Shown in pieces: positions 49,134 to 61,439 of a stretch of DNA of 64,000 bases. The position numbers were made by a program, and so were the translations under genes. This DNA is from Pogonophryne albipinna. Its lineage: Eukaryota > Chordata > Actinopteri > Perciformes > Artedidraconidae. The notes below the pieces were generated by a model that saw only the letters and a program-made list of their open reading frames with translations, made no database searches and had not been told where the DNA came from. Position 1 is the stretch's first letter. Each line of letters opens with the position of its first letter. The DNA is taken from contig CM053256.1 in the NCBI GenBank assembly GCA_028583405.1, forward strand, positions 13,071,087 through 13,135,086, read 5' to 3'.

Positions 49134-49381
49134 AGAAGCTGATGATGAAAAAGAAAAGGAAGCATGCAATACAATGAATACGGCTATGAGGAAGATTTAA
49201 AAAAGTTAAGTAATCATCTTTACATTAATAAATAAAAACGTTATTTATTGAATTATTGAATTTATTTTACGATCGAGTATGACCAGATTGTACAGTAGGT
49301 GGCGGTATACAGAGGAGTTAAGCAGAGACTTGACTAAAAAGAAAAAACAAAGAAGAAGAAGAAGAATGCGCATCAGAAGAA

Positions 49382-49459
49382 GAAAGAGGAAGTGTTTGGT
49401 TGTTCCTATTTAGTTAAGTAGCGACGATTCTCTGGCTTTTTTGGCCTTACAAATATCAG
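49382..49459 (+). other. psenen: psenen probable 5'UTR exon end
   Basis: A consensus donor (ATATCAG then GTAAAT) follows 49459, and the next acceptor precedes the start codon at 49843. The left edge is a guess. A GAAGAA-rich stretch and AGGAAGTG, an ETS-like motif, sit just upstream. Confidence 0.45.
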
Positions 49460-49842
49460 GTAAATAATCACACAAAAGTACAACATTCTATTCACATGTA
49501 AATCTTTTTTAAATGACATTGTCCAGAACCTTGAGAGCGATGTAAGTTACTGCTACTGTTTGCAACAGTCGGAACTACATAATGCTACATTGCTCAGCTA
49601 ATGCTAACGGTAGCCTTGGGTGAAGTCATGTGACAAACAATGCAATCCATGTCAGCATACTGCTTTATTGTTTCAATGTTATACAATTGTGTAAAGATCA
49701 TTTAGCTCTTATCATGTATTTCAAAGTAGACGAACTTGTTTTCAAAATGACCAGTATCATATTTTAACTAAAGTGTTCCCGTCGTTCTGGTTCTGCACTC
49801 TAACTATTTTTTTCCCTGATTTAGAATCCACACAATTTCACC

Positions 49843-51410
49843 ATGAACCTGGAACGAGTGCCCAATGAGGAGAAACTCGGCCTATGCCGCAAATATTATT
49901 TAGGTAAGAATACATAAACATGAATGCCAGGACCGGAGAAGTGTCGATGTCGATCTTCATTGTTACCTGCTACACATGCCTCAATACGTTCAACATTTCA
50001 CTCGATTCTAAGCATGAGCATTTAAGCACATTTTTGTAAATATTAAGTGGTAATATGCCGTTGTATTGTCAATGATGTTGTTTTTTTCCATCATCTTCTT
50101 CTTCTCAGCTGGCTTTGCTTTTCTACCATTCCTGTGGCTGGTGAATGTTGTTTGGTTCTTTAAAGAGGCATTTTTAAAGCCTGTGTACACTGAACAGCTC
50201 CAGATCCAAACATGTAAGTATCAGAACCACTACTTTAAAACCTGAGGATTATTCATTCATTACATATAGTTAGGACCTCCAGTAAAACCCCAGAGTACGT
50301 TTTCTTACCTAATTGTTTACACACAATTTACACAACATTTTTTTATTTAGCCTTTATTTATACAGATGTAGATCTCATTGAGACACAAGGTCTCATTTTC
50401 AAGAGAGACCTGTCAGTGGTAACACTACCACACAAAGTTACAGACAGACAGGACACTAAACACAGAGGCAACACTAAAATACAACATCGTAAAAAAGTAG
50501 TCATTAAAATCCATATACAGTCAGATATAGCAGGTGCAAACACCCACGGATGATTTCTCCAGCTTTTTTAAAATGAGTTTAAAATCCGTGATGGGTATCA
50601 AAGTGGTCAACTATGTGTCCATTTTTGTTCTATCTTGGTCAAATTGAAAGAATAAAGTCACGATATATTTTCAGGTCTGTTAATCATGATGAGATGGGAT
50701 GACTGTCAAAAGAATATTTCATATTTTATTTAAAAATGTAATTTCTTATTGTATCCACATAGATGAGATCTTAAATTACTAAGAATATATGGATTTCTTT
50801 AGAGTGGAACTCTTTAAAAACACTTGACGCAATGTGTGATATAATAAGTTATTATATATTGTCTAAATAATTGCTATCCTTAATTGTAAGCCTATTTAGT
50901 AAAACATAATATGCATAACGTTACATTTACATTTGAGTTTTGTTCAAATCAGCAATTATGACAGTGAATGCCTTTGTAGTTTTTTTTATTGAGAAATTGA
51001 ATATTTGCCAAACTTGAACTGGTAACCCCGTTGATATATAACAGTTTTCATTTTGAAGTAATATCTGCAATTTCCTGAGAATTGTTTTATTAAAGACAAT
51101 TTAAATCAAATCAAGTTTTATTTATATAGCACATTTATAAACTATTTTTGGTCAAGCCAAAGTGCTGTACATATAATACAATTATAATTTATCATTTATT
51201 TATTTATTATAATTTAAGGCAAACTTCTGCATGAAATGACATACCTGTCACTTGTGTGTTTTTCCTCTAGATGTGAAGCGGTCAGGACTGGGGTTGCTGT
51301 TTTGGGTCACAGTGCTCACCACGTGGATTACAATTTTCCAGCACTACAGAGCAGAGTGGGGGGAGGTGGGAGATTACCTGTCCTTTACAATTCCTCTGGG
51401 CATTCCTTAA
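49843..51410 (+). CDS. psenen: Gamma-secretase subunit PEN-2
   Basis: PEN-2 is the smallest gamma-secretase subunit. It is needed for presenilin endoproteolysis and cleavage of Notch and APP in ER/Golgi and plasma membranes. The three coding exons 49843-49903, 50109-50213 and 51271-51410 encode 101 residues, exactly the usual length. Hydrophobic segments [16 protein letters not shown] and [17 protein letters not shown] and the conserved C-terminus [12 protein letters not shown] identify it. A 5' non-coding exon lies upstream. It is divergent from kmt2b and tandem with the small heat shock gene, as in mammals. A polyA signal fits at 51739-51744. Confidence 0.97.
50340..50560. repeat. Dispersed repeat in psenen intron
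   Basis: AGCCTTTATTTATACAG followed by CTCATTGAGAC and CAAGAGAGACCTG resembles a widespread fish LINE-tail repeat. Boundaries are approximate. Confidence 0.45.
51107..51200. repeat. LINE-tail fragment in psenen intron
   Basis: TTTATTTATATAGCACATTT followed by AAGTGCTGTACAT matches the tail motif seen at 39262 and 55145. Only the last about 90 bases remain. Confidence 0.6.
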
Positions 51411-53129
51411 AACATTTTTGTCAAATAACTAATGATCCATTATAATGGACCAAGGAATTTTCTCTTCTTTAACAGTGAAATATTCTGATGATTTGTCTGG
51501 TCTCAGGAGAGAGATGTAATGGCTGAATCATGTTAACAAAATCAATCCAACTATGTCTTTAAAATATAAATACCGTAGGATTCAAAGTCAGTTTTTTGTG
51601 CTTGCCAGGCATTTGACAACATTCTTTGGGTTATTTTTTCAAGTGAGCTGACTAATATCTTTTCTTGTTTTATAGTGGAGTTTAATGTCTGTGTGTGTTT
51701 GTGAAACCCAAACAATTTTGACTTGTGTATGAAATGATAAATAAAAACAAAAGTCCATAATGCCTCCAACCTCCAATACCATATATATTACCATATACTG
51801 TATTTGTTAGACCTTCATTATCATATTGGAATATCATTATTCTTCTGGGATCTATTATGGACTTAATGTTGGGGGACTCATCATCAGCTATTATCTCCTT
51901 ATATACTCCCAATGTTTTGCATTGTTACGGAAGGCTCCTAAAGTCTGGCGCCTGTTGTGAAACCCAATAACTTAATCTCTCCAAATGTCGCCACTTCCCT
52001 GTCATCCTATGTGAGTCATAACATGATCGGGGCCATTTTTAGTCGCTCCAATCAAAGCTTAAGTGACAGGTTCTACATTACTAACAGGGAGAACATGTGC
52101 TCTGAATATAAATTTACTCGGAATGTGCCAGGAACAAGTCAGGAGTATCAGCACGTACTTTTATGATGCAGGGAGTTCCTTAATAACACTGATTTACGAG
52201 GAGTAAACTAATGAACCCTTTTAAGGACATCATTTCATGTGTGGAGCGATGGAAAGTTACTAAGAATTTTTACTCAAGTACTACTCAAGTTCAATTTTGA
52301 GAGGCTTTCATTTCATGGTATTTTGTATTCAAAACACTTTTGCTTCACTGGATTTATTTGACAGCTAGTTACATTTCAGATAATCTCTGTACATAAAACA
52401 TTTAAAAATCAGTTTATAACATTTGATGTATTAGATTAGTTTGGTCTAGGCCCCATACTGACTTAAAGTGCTACTTGTAAAATATAAATACACCATAAAA
52501 CACCCACAGGAGCACATTTTCCGCATTATGAGGACATTACTTTTGATACTTCTAAGTACATTTAGCTTATTTTATTGAGTTGTATTTGTATGACAGTACT
52601 GTGACATTAATTTACTTAGGTAAATGACCTCACAAGTTCTTTCACACAGAGTGATGGATGGGGTGAAAGCACACGCGCTCAGGCATGTGTTAGGGACGTC
52701 CCTGCTGTCACTGTCTGTCTGGCATCAGCTCACGAGGGCTCAACAACATCCCTTTTGAACTTATTTTTGGATAAACCTTCCTTGACAACAGACCTTGAGC
52801 ATGCATTTCACAACTCTATAAGTCATATAAGAACTTAAACAGTTAGTTTCTGTTTCATAAACCCTAGGAATACACTTCAGACTACAATATTGTTAACAGG
52901 GAATAACACGTGAATTGCCATAAACTCGCAACAGTTGCGTCACTCCCAAAACAATACAGTACACCACCCTTATCCTATAGCCCCGCCTCAACACCCAAGG
53001 GTACGCATCCGGAACATAACAGAGGCAAGGTGCCCCCACTGTGTATGCTACTCCAGTATAAAACAAACACCGTAGCAGTCAGACACGTCAAGCATCCCGT
53101 GAGCGAGCAGCTTGGGGCCAGACTAGGCC
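51411..53129. other. psenen 3' end and spacer to the heat shock gene
   Basis: This stretch contains the psenen 3'UTR to about 51760. A diverged AAGTA-type repeat follows from about 52250 (ACTCAAGTACTACTCAAG) to about 52620. No coding exon was found. Confidence 0.5.
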
Positions 53130-53137
53130 TATATAAA
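53130..53137 (+). promoter_or_regulatory. TATA box of small heat shock gene
   Basis: TATATAAA lies about 30 bases before a plausible start site near 53160, and 214 bases before the start codon. TATA promoters are common in heat shock genes. No consensus heat shock element was clear to me nearby. Confidence 0.6.
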
Positions 53138-53343
53138 GGGTCAGACAGACGGGCGCACCAGGGCATCATCTGTACTCACAGTACCTCTTTTAGGACTGAA
53201 ACAGGGGGCGTCCTTTCCTGCTCGCACACTCTTTTGGTCAGAGAATTTAAGAAGAGGTAAGCTGTCGTCAGAGTTGTTTGTAGCCTCAAGTGCTGGGAAG
53301 TCAACTCTCATTTTTAAACACGTTCTCTTCCTACTGATTAGAA

Positions 53344-54237
53344 ATGGACTTCATTCTGCCACCCTCTCTGCCAGATGGTGGTATCCCATGGGAGAAGGTT
53401 TTACCACCTCTTATTCCTCGGCTGAATGGGATTTATGGAAATTATCAATGGTCTCCAAAATTTCTGATTCCAGAGAGTGATAAAACCAGCTCTGCAGAGG
53501 TAGGTTATTTAAACTTACTACAGCTGTTAGTATGGTTTATTAACTGTTTAAGAACAATATAATTGCATGGACACACAACAATATTAAAATATATATTTAA
53601 TAATACCAAATAACCATTAACCGTGGTAAGTTATTCAATAGTTATTTTCCTTTTTTGTTGAAAAGTATATCCACCAAGTAGCTTTTGAGAAAAATATATA
53701 AAATGAATGTTTTCAAATCACTGTTTCCAAGGTCAAAAACAACTTTCACACTCAAATATCCTTTAGGTTTAATGCATGATAGCAAACAGGGCTTTTGGGT
53801 GTATTTACTCTGCTAAGACATATTTATTTCTAAACATTAACAAGTGTTTACACTTTTATTGGTAGGTGAACTGTGACAACAGCGGTTTTAGAGTTCAAGT
53901 TGATGTCAAGCTCTTCAACCCAGAGGACCTCCTGGTCAAAGTGACAGGAGACTTTGTGGAAGTGCAAGGAAAGCATGAAGAAAAGAAGGTTAGTATTCTG
54001 GATGGAACATAGTAGGTTTTAGGGAGGTTTGTTAACAATATTTAAGATCCTCAAAACTTGGATTCATTGTGCTCTTTGAAGGATGGTGCAGGAGTTTCAA
54101 CACGGCAGTTCAACCGTCGCTACCGCATCCCAAAGGGAGTGGACACCATGGCTTTGGAGTCAGCGGTCTCTCCAGAAGGCATCCTTATTATTTCTGCACC
54201 GATGCTGCAAACAGAGGACTCCGGCATACCGACATAA
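53344..54237 (+). CDS. Small heat shock protein, HSPB6-like
   Basis: A 144-residue alpha-crystallin-domain chaperone that would hold unfolding proteins in solution. Exons 53344-53499, 53866-53988 and 54082-54237 join in frame. The alpha-crystallin core includes FRVQVDVKLFNPEDLLVKV, RQFNRRYRIP and the SPEGILIISAP strand. The N-terminus (MDFILPPSLPDGGIPWEKVL) is lineage-specific and shorter than in mammals. There is a likely 5'UTR intron at 53257-53341 (GAG then GTAAGC; acceptor TTAG two bases before the ATG). Position beside psenen and proser3 suggests hspb6. Another fish paralogue such as hspb15 remains possible, so I leave the symbol blank. Confidence 0.88.
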
Positions 54238-54628
54238 TGCCTTATAATACCAAACACTAACATTTCTGCCGTCTTCACCATGCATGAAAATAAGTGCGAC
54301 ATAAGCCTTTAAGAAAACACAGGCTCATACAGAAATAACTTGAGGCTCCTTCAGTCACAGCAACACTCATGCATGCACGTGCCAAAACGCCCATGTGTTG
54401 TTCTTCCTGGCGCTGTTCTAATATTCCCTGCTCTCTTAGGTTTGTATATACCGCTCTGCTATTACTCATCAATCTTACACGATGTTTAAAAGAACCAGTC
54501 TTTGTAAATATTCTGTGTTCGTAGTTCAATGTGCGCAACTTTTGTAAAGAAAATCACTGTATTGTTATTGTTATTAATGATGCACAAAAACATCTCCAAA
54601 ATCTTTAATGTGGAAATATGTCTTCAAA

Positions 54629-54641
54629 AATAAACTTTATT
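54629..54641. terminator. Palindromic bidirectional polyA signal
   Basis: AATAAACTTTATT holds AATAAA on the plus strand (54629-54634) and AATAAA on the minus strand (54636-54641) with one base between. It would serve both the small heat shock gene and proser3, which converge here. The proser3 stop is only 46 bases away. Confidence 0.7.
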
Positions 54642-54686
54642 TCTTTATAAAATAAAAAAGGCATACATGTGTTTTCTTGTCAGTGG

Positions 54687-57600
54687 TCAAGTTACTTCTC
54701 GCTCGTCCTGGAATTCATTTAATATAGAGTCCACATCACTGAAAGGAAAAATACAGTAGATTATTTTTCTGGAATTTGGGGTGCTCTGTTTTGAGGATTC
54801 TTATAACATTAGAAGAGCCTCATTTTCAAATGATTTTTCAAATGAGCATCTTCCTAGGAACATAATCTTCCATGACTGAACAATTACATTTAAGATGATC
54901 ATTTTACCTGATCTGCTCCTTTACCCATTTTCTCTGCTTGCGAAGGACTTGTAACAAAGGGTCATCTTCAAACTCTTTTTCATCTGAATCTGAAAAAAAA
55001 GAAAACAGTTCTGTTGAGGATAATCACCAGCCAAGGAGAAGGTTGATATTGTCGTATAAATCAGCATGTAAATATACTGTGTGGAAGCAACACTATAAGT
55101 TGTTTTGAAATGTAAACGCCTCCAAAAGCCATTCTTAAGATATTCAATTCAAGTTTATTTATATAGCCCAAAATCACAAATCCTATTTGTCTCAGAGGGC
55201 TTCACAAGTCAACAAACAGAATTGGCAATGTAAAACAATGTAAAAACAACAAACGTATCTTACAAGATCAATGTGAAAATACCAATTTAAAAAGGAACAT
55301 AACACAATGACACAAATACAGTTAGAGTACAATAAATACAATTCCATAAAACCAAGGGTCCATGAGGATGTATAAAAGGGGGTTTAAAACCAGTCTTAAC
55401 TGTACGCCGTACTAAAGAGGAAAGTCTTTAACCTACTCTTAAATGTGTGGACACTGTCTGCCTCCCTAATCGTCACTGGAAGTTGATTCCAGAGGAACGG
55501 GGCTTGGTAGCCGAAAGCTCTAGCACCTGACCTTTTTTTGTGGACTCTGGGAACCACCAACAGACCTGCACTCTGGGATCTTAATGCCCTAGAGGGGCAA
55601 TAGGAGATTAAAAGATCCTGTAGGTAGGATGGTCCCTGACCATTGAGCGCTTTGTATATGAGTAAAAGTATTTTTAAATCAATCTTGGACTTAACTGGTA
55701 GCCAGTGCAATGCTGCTAAAACAGGAGTGATGTGGTCCATCTTTTTCGTTCCTGTTAAAACCCGTGCTGCAGCATTTCGTATTAATTGAAGGGTCTTTAA
55801 TGATGAGTTTGGACAGCCTGATAAAAGGGAATTGCAATAATCCAGCCTGGAGGTGATAAAAGCATGGATTAGTGTTTCTGCATTGTTGTGATTTAGGATG
55901 TGCCTGATTTTGCAATATATTATATACTACTTAGATGGAAGTAGGCAGTCTTTGAAATTTGCTTTATATGGGATTTAAAAGACAAATCCTCGTCAAAAAT
56001 AACACCAAGATTTTTTACCTTGGTGCTGGAGGTCATGGTAATACAATTTGAAGAAATTATGTTGTTGGATAGTTTGTTTTCCGAAGGTGCTGGGGGCCTA
56101 GTATAATGACTTCTGTTTTGTCAGAGTTTAATAATAGAAAGTTGCTGGTCATCCATGTCTTTATGTCTGTGAGGCATTCTTGCAGTTTAACTAATGGAAA
56201 TTGTACATCTGGTTTAATTGATAGATACAATTGTGTATCATCTGCATAACAATGAAAATTGATGGAGTTATTCCTTATGATATTGCCCAATGGTAGCATA
56301 TATATGATGAACAGGATGGGTCCAAGATATGACAACAATAACATTCAACATGGATCACAATTGATACAGCATACACAAAAAAGAGAGAGAAAGATCTAGG
56401 GTGTTTGGCATGTTGTGAATGCGGTCCTATAGATAGTTCAGAATAAATTCGCCACAACTAACATCAGGGTAAAAGTTGGCACTCTTTTGTGCCTTAAGCT
56501 GACCTTCCGCTTCCTGCAGCAGCTGTGAGATGACCTCCATAGAGCTCTGTGCATTGCATGGAGGAACTGTGGATTGTGGAGGTGCAGAGGAAGGGCAAGG
56601 AGGGGAAACCGATGAGTCAGGGGTCCTTTGTGCAGAGTCCGCCGTGGGGAACATTACCTCTGAAATTACCTGTCGAAGCACAAAGAGAACATCCTGCTAG
56701 TAAATGCTTCTTTAATTAGCATTATTGCATTCTACACCCCCAAAACATGATATGAAATATTAATAAATACAATGATGTTTGACATCTAAACAATGTGCAC
56801 AGTGATGGCATTTATATAATGTCATTCTAATGAGGTCAGACATGTACACCTGATTATCTAAATGATTTAATGCCTCAAACAACATATTTATTGAAGACAA
56901 ATTAAAATAACTTAAGTATAGGTTTCTTGTGTTTGATACTCACCCTGTTTAATAAAAACGAATAATTTAAAATGCATACATTTGCCACAAATTATTGAAT
57001 TTTGCATAGCAACATCTTTACGTTTATCCTATATACTGCTTGCAAGTTATAACAAAATTGAGACAAACTCTGCAAACAACCTGAGGCTTCATATTGCCCT
57101 TGTCTAACAAACAACATGGAGAAGAATAAAGAAAAAAGCTTAAGAACCTGTCCTAAGGCTCTGTGGATTGGAGAAGGGGGCGGTGCATGATCGCCAGTAC
57201 AGCTTTCCCTGGAAAACCCCTGGCGTTGCTCCTGTAGCGGCTGCTCTGCCCACGGCATGACTTTTTTGGAAACTCTTGGTTGTGAAGAACTTCTGTTTGT
57301 AGAGCCAGTGCCAGCAGCATGTTCCCTATTCACAGTATATTTGCAAATTATTGCATATTGAGCAATCAGTATTTAATTTATATTACACTTTTAGAATTTT
57401 TCAATCTTACCTTGTTGATTTCTTCTGCTTTCTGATTGACGGGGCCGCCTTCTCCTCATTCTTCTCCGATTCTCTTGTTTGGGCTTTCTTGCTCCTCTCA
57501 GATCTTTTGTGGTGACTAAGCCCTACTCTTTCTATTATTCCAGATGAAGCAGGTGTTGGGCATGGCATATGTGCATGAGAAGATCTGTCAGTGATGGTGG

Positions 57601-60468
57601 TCATTATGTTTGCAGGGACTTGGATCTTTTTACAGGCAACTTTGGTGCCATCTATACTTTTCAAAGTTTTGTGTTTCATGGTAGCATGAGACGACTGGAT
57701 TGGGCAGGGCAAGACATCACAGAGTAAATGCATGTGGGCAGGAACATGTGCAATAGTTTGGGGATGAGAGACGGAAGAGCCAGAGACATCAAAGGCAGGG
57801 AAGGGAGGTGGACCTGAAGCCAGGGGGGAGGATTTGTGAGCTTCTTTGGTGTCTAGTTGTGGAGCTGTGATGTGCAGATGTGTATCTTTTTGTGAGACGT
57901 CAGGAGGTTGAATACTCCGGTGTTGCTATGAAAGATGCAAGAAAGAGGAAAATAAAACATCCTGTAAATCTGCAATTATTATACAAACATTTTTATTAAA
58001 TGTCAAATACCCTGACTCAAACCTTGTAAGCCTGTCCTCTGGCTGAGGCATTGTTTGAAGAACTGGGGGCCTGCCAGCTGAAAGTGGGACCATGCAGACT
58101 GGTCTGTTGTGGGGGCCACTCCCGGGCCTGCTCAATCTTTCTCCTTAAACGCCACTGGAACAATATGTCCTCTTCCCGGCGTGTGGGAGGCACCAGAGAA
58201 GGAATGACAGAGGATCTTTGGAAGAACACAGCTCGGTCTGAGTCTGAGCAGGCCTTTGCTGTAAATATTAATAAACACATTGCATAATATAACTAACACT
58301 GCACTACAGTTTAAAAACAGGCATGAAAAAATATGAATCTTCTAGGAAAAGTTGGATAAGATGGGAACGGCATTGAGGCAGTTTGTATTAGAGTAAGAGT
58401 TACAAAACTCCTTCTCAAAAATGAGTATTATGCAACACTCTTGACTTACCAGTAGATGTTATTAAACTGGGAATCAAAGGTCTTCGCGGAGGCTCATCTA
58501 CGCTGACCGGAGAAGAGAAATCTGAGCAATCCAGGCCCTCTGAGCTGACAGGTATAGATCCATCACTCAGAGTACATTCGCTGTTAGAAAGACAGAAGAT
58601 ACTTACAATAATAACATTTGATCATATCACATTTATCATAAATGTAATTTGCTTGTATTCATACCCTCTCAGCAACAGTTGATTGGCTTTTTCTTGAAGC
58701 TGTAGTAGCTCTACCGCATCGTCAAATTCCATCTGGGAGGTGTCTGATAAAATCTGAGCAATAAAGAGGATCGACAAACCAATGAAAAATAACAGTTGCA
58801 CATTGATTCAGCAGCAGTTACGTTTTCCTTCACATTATCTAGGTTCATATTGCTAACACATATACCGAGAAGTTCTTTTACAATTTTGTGAAAGTGATTC
58901 ATCTGACATGACCAGGCTTGCAATCTATAAATGTGTCAAACATGGGTGCATAAACAGTGGCTTCCCAGGTGTCTAGTAAACAGAGAAAGTTTCCAAATGG
59001 ACATGTGGTGCAGGGTTGAAATGCAAATATTTATATGCACACTTATTTGGTATAAGGCGTCTCTACTCCTGCAGACACTCCGTTTCCTTGGCATCCAGAC
59101 AAACTTGCCTTATACACCGGGGCAGGGTGCAGACCCAATGGTCCAAATATAAACGCATGTGAAAACAATAAAACAAGATGGAATGGTATCTGGTGTTTTG
59201 GAAAGTCGTTTTTGGTAATTATTAAAGAAATACATTTGGCAAGTTTATTTCAAGACAGTAACAGGCCATATTGTTTGGTCCACACAAGCACTCACACTAA
59301 GGGATCCTCTGCATGGGGAGGGGGATCTGTCATGTTGACGTTGTCCAGCTGGACTGAAGCTGGCAGGTCCATGGTCATCTTTCATAGGCTTTATTACTTC
59401 TGTTAAGAGAAAGGTATCCCTCAGAAAGATTATACCAGCTAAGGTGCTTTCCACATTGAAATTAGAGAGCTGGTGAAATGTAATAACCCCTTATATAAAA
59501 AGTAAACATTAAAGGGAGAATCTACCTCTGTCTGTTGTTTTAGTTGGTGTTGAACTGCAAGGTAAAGATGAGGGTGACATCCACCAAAAAGGCAGCTGCT
59601 TCTCTTCTATGGCAGAAGGCATCTGCTGGCGCTCCTCTCGACTCTGTGGTTGACCATTGCGAAAGCGATCTATGTACCTAAGGGAGAAAATATCAATGTT
59701 TGTCATGACTAGTGATATAAATAGTAAAGGACCACTAACCAGTTTCTATATCTCCCAATCTTTATATCACAGTGACCATCCCATGGTAATGTTCAGTCAT
59801 GCCTCATATATTGCTACTGCAAGAAAAATAGTTCTAATAAAGATGATAACTTAGGGCATAAGTATTGCTACTCAGGATATATTCTGGATTCTGAGTAATT
59901 TAAACTTACTTTGCCATCACTGAACTCTGCTGAACTTCAAACTCTGAGGAAAATGTGGATTTTCCTGCTCTAGCACTCTGTTTAGATGTCTCCATGTCAG
60001 AAGAAGTACTGCTGCTAGGAGAAGATCCACAGTCGGTGGAGGGCCAGGATTCTTCAAACGCAGGCTGTCTATCCGTGGAAACAAAGTGTAGGTCACGTTT
60101 CTCATACGGCCGTTGGCTCTCTGGGCTCAGACTGTGTAATTGTGGACTGGATCGTTGGTTTAAACGTTCTGGACTCAGAGTCTGCAAAAGAACAACAAAG
60201 TAAGAGACATGTTTGAGATAACTTAATAATTGCAGTAGGCTAAACTTGGAGTCAGCTTTAAAACAAACCGTTTTTTTCTCTTTCTTTGACAGGGATTGTT
60301 TACGGGATGGATGATAATGTGCCTTCCCCACTTTGGATGCAGGCTCGAAGGGATTCTGCCTTGTGAACAAAGGTGCACTGTAACAAAAACATTACATTTG
60401 TGACCAAATGTAGCTATTGTTAAGGGTATTATAAATAATGTGATATTTATATCTTACCTGGATTTCAT
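54687..60468 (-). CDS. proser3: Proline and serine rich protein 3
   Basis: A largely disordered Ser/Pro-rich protein of 698 residues with no assigned enzyme activity; other work in vertebrates links it to centrosome/cilium interactions, which the sequence does not show. The 13 coding exons are 60468-60458, 60377-60269, 60181-59910, 59677-59526, 59399-59296, 58753-58665, 58580-58450, 58258-58023, 57925-57411, 57325-57148, 56669-56504, 54989-54908, 54738-54687. Diagnostic segments are FEESWPS, KYIDRFRNGQPQSREERQ with FWWMSP, FDDAVELLQLQEKANQLLLRG and the C-terminal RKQRKWVKEQ. All phases close. Intron 11 carries a LINE. It is head to head with lin37 and tail to tail with the heat shock gene. 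Confidence 0.9.
55139..56345 (-). mobile_element. LINE (L2/Rex1-like) fragment in proser3 intron 11
   Basis: The minus strand encodes the reverse-transcriptase catalytic box FHCYADDTQLYLS near 56230-56270. Nearer the 3' end it encodes ITPVLAALHWLPVKSKI and [15 protein letters not shown], and it closes with the TTTATTTATATAGCCC tail at about 55150. Stops and frameshifts split the frame, so it is dead. It shares family features with the fragment at 39262. Confidence 0.88.
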
Positions 60469-60479
60469 TACAGCTTTTG

Positions 60480-61100
60480 AAAGTCAGAGGTGATTCTTAA
60501 GAGCAAGAAAACAGGATGCACAGTATAAATTGTCAGATTTATATCTGATCCCAAATTAGTATAAATTAATTATATAAATTATAGCTGGGTCGTCACGTCA
60601 GCCTGACTTTACAGAATTGTAACTAACTGTTAACTAAGATCATAGCACATTATTCATCAGCCTGCTGAGTTGACTTGGCATGTCCACAAAAGAAAGTTAC
60701 CATGGAGTCACACACCAGTACGAAACAAATTATGCATAAAATAGCAAATTAAGATGTAGCGGAAACATGGAAAGGTCTTATACATCCAACGATTAAAAAT
60801 AGTAAACTAAACACATAATTACGTTGCTCTTTTGGACATATATCACATAACCGATACAACCAGAAGAAAGCGCCACTGTTTATGTCGATCGTTATTTACT
60901 GAGAGCCTTACAGCCAATAGGAACCGGATTTGTTCATGATGGACATAACAGTTACCCAATCACGTAGAACGCCTTCGAAGCCCAAGCGCCAATCAGTCAA
61001 TAGGAAACCGGAAGCGCGCGGAAGAGGAAAGTCTGGTCGATCGAAAACAAGCTAAGTTAGCAACGGTCATTTGAGCTAGTAAACGCGACGGTCTTTAAAC
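60480..61100. promoter_or_regulatory. proser3/lin37 bidirectional promoter
   Basis: About 970 bases separate the two start codons. CCAAT boxes lie at 60913-60917, 60956-60960 and 60989-60993, followed by an ETS-type ACCGGAAGCG at 61007-61016. There is no TATA box. Evenly spaced CCAAT boxes are typical of NF-Y-driven, cell-cycle-linked promoters. The 5' ends of both transcripts are inferred. Confidence 0.6.
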
Positions 61101-61439
61101 GACACGTCTGACCTTTATTTTAATTTATAAAAATCACCACGGGAAACAGTCAGTCAACTAATTGTCATCGGTGAATGTAGATATTATTGAGCTTGAAAAA
61201 CTAGCTTTAACTTTATACAAACAGGTGGCTAGCTGATTGTAAACAGTAAGATAACTGCAGCTAACGGCTAGCTAAATTGGCAAACGTTAGTAAGACAACG
61301 TCCTGTAGCAGCCATATGCTATTGTCAAGTAGCACCAGTTACAGAAAACAAACCCGAGATTGGTGACCGAGAGTGAACGCCGCATTCTAAAAGTTGGCTT
61401 TCACCCAATTAACGCTGACGTTACAAATAGGTGGGGATA

